Source: an uncultured Muribaculaceae bacterium (GTDB lineage: Bacteria; Bacteroidota; Bacteroidia; Bacteroidales; Muribaculaceae). Taken from it: DNA of 25,002 nucleotides. Each line of letters starts with the position of its first letter. Positions within the stretch are counted from its first letter, which is position 1. The notes below the pieces were generated by a model. It worked only from the letters and a program-made list of their open reading frames with translations, searched no databases and was not told the DNA's origin. The translations under genes and the position numbers were made by a program. Shown piece after piece: positions 24,970 to 25,002 of the stretch. The stretch spans positions 1-25,002 of the forward strand of contig CAKUKR010000029.1 of assembly GCA_934663645.1 (NCBI GenBank), read 5' to 3'.

Positions 24970-25001
24970 CGAAGTTACGAAAATTATGCCACACTCCCAA
25001 A
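24970..25001 (-). promoter_or_regulatory. Bacteroidetes-type promoter for the AAA ATPase gene
   Basis: On the minus strand TTTG (25001-24998), 20 bases, then TAACTTCG (24977-24970), one base off TAACTTTG. Transcription would start near 24963, leaving a leader of about 140 bases before ATG 24820. I see no clear structure in that leader. Confidence 0.65.
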
Positions 25002-25002
25002 T

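Noticed and set aside
24821..25000. 60-residue N-terminal extension of the AAA ATPase
   Set aside because: The candidate promoter lies within it and MIKRIELSNYKSIK is the usual family start.
1..25002. CRISPR array, insertion sequence, prophage or conjugative element
   Set aside because: No spaced direct repeats, transposase, integrase or phage structural genes were seen on either strand.

Overview
This window looks like chromosomal DNA from a Bacteroidales bacterium, most likely a Muribaculaceae-type gut lineage. The evidence is of four kinds. Most intergenic promoters match the Bacteroidetes consensus TTTG-N19..21-TAnnTTTG. Start codons lack Shine-Dalgarno-like sequences. The window opens with the tail of a protein that resembles a T9SS (Por secretion) sorting domain. 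The gene families and pairings (plug-less TonB-receptor-like barrel, exported TPR proteins, DUF4254 next to a GT9 glycosyltransferase) are typical of that order. GC content looks above 50% except in one glycosyltransferase gene. Family names come from recognising motifs; no database search was possible.

Plus-strand half (1-12547). A terminator closes the partial first gene. Then come a stand-alone DsbD-type disulfide reductase with promoter and terminator, and a tRNA-Cys(GCA) with its own promoter and strong terminator. Next is a tight run, pyrH (UMP kinase), frr (ribosome recycling factor), a GT2 glycosyltransferase, a DUF4254 protein and a GT9 heptosyltransferase-like protein. The last three overlap at their stop and start codons. 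A new consensus promoter then drives a 1027-residue exported TPR protein that overlaps a 616-residue outer-membrane barrel. A small conserved-looking gene of unknown function ends the plus-strand series.

Minus-strand half (12534-25002). Reading leftwards in transcription order: a RecF/SMC-like AAA ATPase and an exported TPR protein (15 bases apart); the translation cluster thrS-infC-rpmI-rplT with a consensus promoter and a strong terminator; a GT4 glycosyltransferase with a more AT-rich centre; and a dapA-dnaG-ABC-ATPase run. The ABC ATPase gene and the small unknown gene converge and overlap by 14 bases inside a perfect 26-base palindrome, so both proteins end in the same residues, LGITAR.

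The window is mostly housekeeping DNA. I see no phage, insertion sequence, CRISPR array or recognisable defence island. The parts most likely to hide undescribed biology are the GT2/DUF4254/GT9 module, the TPR plus plug-less barrel pair, the palindromic convergent overlap, and the RNA structures in the pyrH-frr and infC-rpmI-rplT spacers. Promoter positions also argue for later starts than the longest open frames for dapA, the AAA ATPase and the small unknown gene.
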